The notes under the pieces: generated by a model | Seen by the model: only the letters and a program-made list of their open reading frames with translations | Database searches by the model: none | Told to the model about the DNA's origin: nothing | Translations under genes and position numbers: made by a program | NCBI GenBank assembly: GCA_039619475.1 | Contig: CM077115.1 | Location: 399,252,557 to 399,316,556, forward strand | Direction of reading: 5' to 3' | Length of the DNA stretch: 64,000 bases | Source: Icerya purchasi | Taxonomy: Eukaryota > Arthropoda > Insecta > Hemiptera > Monophlebidae | Shown: positions 59,951 through 64,000 of the stretch, one piece after another | Layout: the number at the start of each line of letters is the position of its first letter | Position numbering within the stretch: the stretch's first letter is position 1

Positions 59951-60240
59951 GGTTTGGATTTTTAAATTGCAATTCCATTTCTTTTGATAAATGAGAAAAG
60001 AATAAACAATGTGTGATCACCATAAACAAGTAATTGAAAAATGCAGAATGGAGGATATAAACCACAGCACATTAGCTGATCAAAAAGGAGAACTCTATCC
60101 GCAGATAGGGCCTCACAACTGAATAACAAGTGGTTGATATCCTCGCGATACGCTGTGCTTACATGATCGCTACAATTTGAATGAAAATGGTTACCATCGA
60201 AAAAATTAAGCCGCACTTTAGTATGACCTGAACGAATTAT
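59951..60240 (-). pseudogene. Family B LINE, C-terminal fragment (copy B3)
   Basis: The minus frame reads RSGHTKVRLNFFDGNHFHSN, a CSDH motif and REDINHLLFSCEALSADRVL, ending LYPPFCIFQLL. It matches copy B2 (GDINHLLFSCKLFDRR) and the shifted frame of B1 (EDITRLLFNCIQFDNKRLV, IYPPLCIFYLL). It is the C-terminal Cys/His region only. No poly(A) on the expected side is visible; instead it abuts a plus-strand A run. Confidence 0.72.
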
Positions 60241-61791
60241 TTAATTTTTAATTTTTCTTTTAAAAGCAAATACAACTCGGTCCTTCAAATTTTACCATGA
60301 AAAGACCCCCAGGACCCGCGAATGGATAGTCTTCTTCTAACCGTGATTTCGTAAAATTAAATTTTTTTGAGCGTAATGCAAAATCGTAATATATTTAGGT
60401 TAAAAGATTTTTTCGTTACAGTTTTTCCTTAACAAAAGGACATTTTTGTAATGTACTTTTGATATATACTTCCGGTAAAAAAACTAAAAATAATAAAGAA
60501 ATGACAGTCCAAAAAAAAAAACACGGTAGACATGAAATACGCTGAAAAGGTCAATAAGGATTAACTGCGGCGGGTTTCATAATACGAATTCAATAGCCGT
60601 TAACGATATTAAATTACGACAGCCTCTCTAGATAACTCGATCGATCGCAACTGAAGTTTAAGCAGAACCCCGACCGCATCCCGCCTACTCTGAACACAAC
60701 TCTGACATGAAAATATTCCCATCCACTTGACGCAGTCAAATTTTAATGCAGCTTTCACGTCGCAAGTGATTACATTTTAATAAAGCTCACCTTTCAATCC
60801 GGCTTTCTTGGAATTTCCACCATTTACGTCGGAATCATTGCTAGTGAGAAAATTGAAAGCAGCACTAGCGAACGGGGTAAATCTTGGAATTCTAGTATCG
60901 CTCCAGATTTAATTTATAGAAGAAATTTAAAAAAATACTGACAAAAAAATGAATTCGCCGATTAAAAGAATCCATTTTAAAAAGTTGTTCGAGTATCTTT
61001 TTAAATTTTTAATTTACAACGTACCCCTCTTCGACTAGTCTCAGGTATACTAGTCCTGATGAAAGATTCACTCGGACTTACCGCAAAAATCAAAAAATAA
61101 TACCACTATTTCCGAGATACTTTGGACTTACAAAATCGAACATCGAGGCTACATAAACTAGTCTTATTCACTGCAGTAGTGTTCCGTCATGTTAAACGAT
61201 GTGATCTGTATCCGATCAGAATGTAAGGATCTTTAATTTCCCTTTGTCACAGGTACCGACCAGATCGGTATTTTAAAAATTATTAACAAATCCAAACACT
61301 TAATTAGCAAAAAATATTAAGATTTTTGTAAAAATGACTACGTTATGTAGAATATTAAAATTTTAAATATTTTGCAGAACTTCATGTAACAACTCGAACA
61401 TTACTATTATTATTTGAGTTCAATTAATTGCGGATGAAACCTTCAAATAACATAATTCGCAGGTATTACGGTTCAGTTTTGAAAACACTGACGATTTGCA
61501 AATCAATATAACGGATACCAAGTTGAACGACCGCCCTGGTTTCTCCCGTACATCAATGTATTGATTGAAAATATTTTCTGCTCGGAGTGTTTGTTTTGAA
61601 AAAGACGCGCCTTTTCTGTAACTTACAGCGGTTCTATTTACAATATCCATACACCAATGGAATATGTATACTTTACGTTTGCGAAAAAGCTATTAACATG
61701 AGTTTAACTGAACATTTTAGGGCAACGGTTCCCAATTTCTCTAAACCCCACGGGTTAACCGATAATTTAGTGAGGATCAATGGCTCACAAA

Positions 61792-61822
<31 letters not shown>

Positions 61823-64000
61823 TAATTCCTTAAAAAAAAAAAAAAAAAAAAAAAAGTTTTAAACATGTGAAAGCACCACTGCAACGTGCACTGCAGCAGA
61901 ATCGCGCCGACCATTGTACAATTTGTGTGGCGCATGCAGGTGATCTCGTGAGCGCTATGAAACTAATAGGGAAACATAATTAGATTTATATGGCGACATG
62001 GCAATTTCTGTTAAGATCTGTTCTCTGCAAAAAAAAAAAAAAAAAAGCATACCACTAAAGGTCAATAATAAAAAAGATTAACTACCAATGGAGGAATTCA
62101 ATATTCAAGAAGAGAAACCTAGTTCGCTGTTTTCCAGGAGGAAGTCGAGATCCTTATATGAACTTACTTTCGAGGGTGAAAAAGGGTAAACTCCCGGAGA
62201 CTGCTGAAAATGTTCGAGTCTTAAAATTTAGAGTCTGAATTTTAAAGAAAACTTTCACATGTTCCGTTTTTTTTTTTTAATTTCCAATTTTAGGTTTGTA
62301 ACTCGTAATTATACACAATTCTTGGTCAATAAAATAGGAATCGATAAAATAGGATGGGAATAGATGGGAATAAATAAATCCATCGGGAATCTTAAAACAT
62401 TCGAATCTCCATAGTTAAAACTCAAAATGACGAGTAAAAGCAATTTATCAAAACACACATTGCGTCCACAAATTTTGTTTTTATAATAAATTTTCAAAAC
62501 AGGAATATTTCGAAATATATATACGCCATTAACGAGGTACCTGCAAAAGCGTGTCGATGATGATTGTGTATATACGCGCGTATGTGTGAATGTGTGTACA
62601 TGTAGATAAACGAAGGACTAATGTGAAACATTCATTGAAACATGAAAAGATTATAGAATTAACAGAGGCTGATAAAGATGAAGATTTTTTATTATGAAAC
62701 TATACAGTATTAACTTACGAAAATAACCATTAGCATCTACTTATGACGTTTCTAAAAATGTTTAAAATGAATGTAGATGATAATATATATAAGTATATCA
62801 TTATGATCGTTGTACGTGATAAAACGAATGACTTGGACTATTAACAACTTTCTATCAGCATAGGCAAATCGATAATATATTTGGGAAAGACACCGTTTCA
62901 AAGGCAGCTTTTTAAACGTCTTCATGAATAACTCTAATATACTCGTATAGTTTATGAAGATAAATTGAAAACAACCTTTACGAGGTACTATAATGATATC
63001 GTTAAAAGGGCTCGCTGCTAATGACAGAATCGCGAAATCGAAACTAGTTTGCTGAAGAAGATCTGAGCTGACCAATCACTAATAAGAGGATTTCCTTACA
63101 GCGAAGAGCGTTTCTCGAACATTGTGAATATTTTTCTAAAAAAATGTTAAAAATTATTATATTTTTTCCAACGTACTTTTTTAATCGTCAATATTATTTA
63201 ATTCGGTATACATTACACATCTGTTCACTTATTTATTTAATTACGTTTCTTCTGATGGTTTTTACATTACAAAAATTTATCGTGGTTTATTGATTTATAC
63301 GCAGGCAACCTAATTTTTCACTACTTGTTTTAAAACATTTCGTTTTTTTCTTTTTTCACATCACTAAATTCACAGATATTTACTTAATAAATATTACACT
63401 TTTCGAAATTAAATAATTTCTATCTTTTTAAAGTTTCTCCGCTGATTTCTTTTAAGTTCCAAAATTTACCGTGATTTACCGGTTTACATTCAATTAATCA
63501 AATGAAACATTCGCATTTATAATTCTATTTACGTACAAGCAAGTAAGACATTTTTCTTTCGCAATTTTGACTTAATTTTACTTTATTTTTCGCTAGTTGG
63601 CTTACAAATTATTTTTTTACATTTGAAATATTTAGACGCTTTCGTTTTAATTATATCATTAATATGCAATGCACATTTTTTTTTTTTTTTTGACTCCATT
63701 CTCTGTTGTTCGCAATCTCCTGTCTGAAGGCAATAAGCAGCAAGGATAGCGTTTATGGATTAATATTTAATGGAACGCGTCCCAGTGACCGCCGCTCCTT
63801 ATATCATGATTGGACTATTATCTCAATGGATACACATGCACCGCACGCACACGAACGAGTGTACAGCCGGCCACACGCGTCCATTCAAAAACCGTGTGTG
63901 CACGCATACTTAGCGATAAATTGCAAGATTTATTAATTGATTATATTACGCCTTTTTAAGCGTACGAATCTGGACCGATTTATTATTAGGTACTCAACCA
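60241..64000. other. Unassigned, with microsatellites
   Basis: I recognise no gene or element. An (AAT)n run followed by a long A run lies at about 61790-61856, with further A/T homopolymers at 62027-62046, 62267-62279 and 63678-63691. Confidence 0.45.

Overview
This window looks like intergenic or intronic DNA from an AT-rich arthropod genome, most likely an insect. The evidence is the repeat content: a mariner transposon, a Helitron with a terminus type common in insects, a tRNA-derived SINE and several clades of non-LTR retrotransposon (LINE). I found no host protein-coding gene, rRNA, functional tRNA, CRISPR array or bacterial-type operon. Every protein-level signal I could recognise is reverse transcriptase (RT), RNase H, transposase or Helitron sequence, and almost all of it is broken by stops, frameshifts, truncations or nested insertions.

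Layout: 1-3.1 kb unassigned. 3.1-6.2 kb is a Helitron remnant (minus strand) carrying a structurally complete mariner whose transposase has one premature stop. 6.3-10.7 kb holds LINE pieces (an I-group 3' end, a second I-group C-terminus, an RTE-like RT and a bare 3' tail). 10.7-15.6 kb is unassigned. 15.8-28.6 kb has scattered copies of one I-group LINE family (here 'family A'), three copies of a SINE, and a 3' UTR piece of a second LINE family ('family B'). 30-34.6 kb has a dispersed repeat ('repeat R'), a CR1/L2-like tail, a second RTE-like RT and an 805-bp TA-flanked inverted-repeat element. 35.4-38 kb is a CR1-like RT interrupted by an antisense family B insertion whose 8-bp target duplication can be read. 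39.3-43.7 kb contains another R copy, a third RTE-like RT and another family B copy. 47.2-52.1 kb has an RNase H relic and then four family A pieces in alternating orientation. 54-60.2 kb has a long antisense family A copy (itself invaded twice), another I-group element with RT and RNase H, and a fourth family B piece. 60.2-64 kb is unassigned.

The elements act on each other rather than as a pathway. LINE RT copies family A/B RNA into DNA, leaving 5'-truncated, A-tailed copies with target-site duplications; four insertions are framed clearly enough to give the duplicated bases. Family A is the main invader (at least 12 pieces), and many of its copies share a short hairpin-forming signature just before the poly(A), which may be the RT recognition site. 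The SINE carries a different terminal hairpin. Nesting gives a relative age order: Helitron before mariner; CR1-like RT before family B; a long family A copy before repeat R and another A-type 3' end. I found no previously undescribed multi-gene system; the most unusual items are these repeat architectures. Family names and clade calls come from motif recognition and memory, not from database searches.
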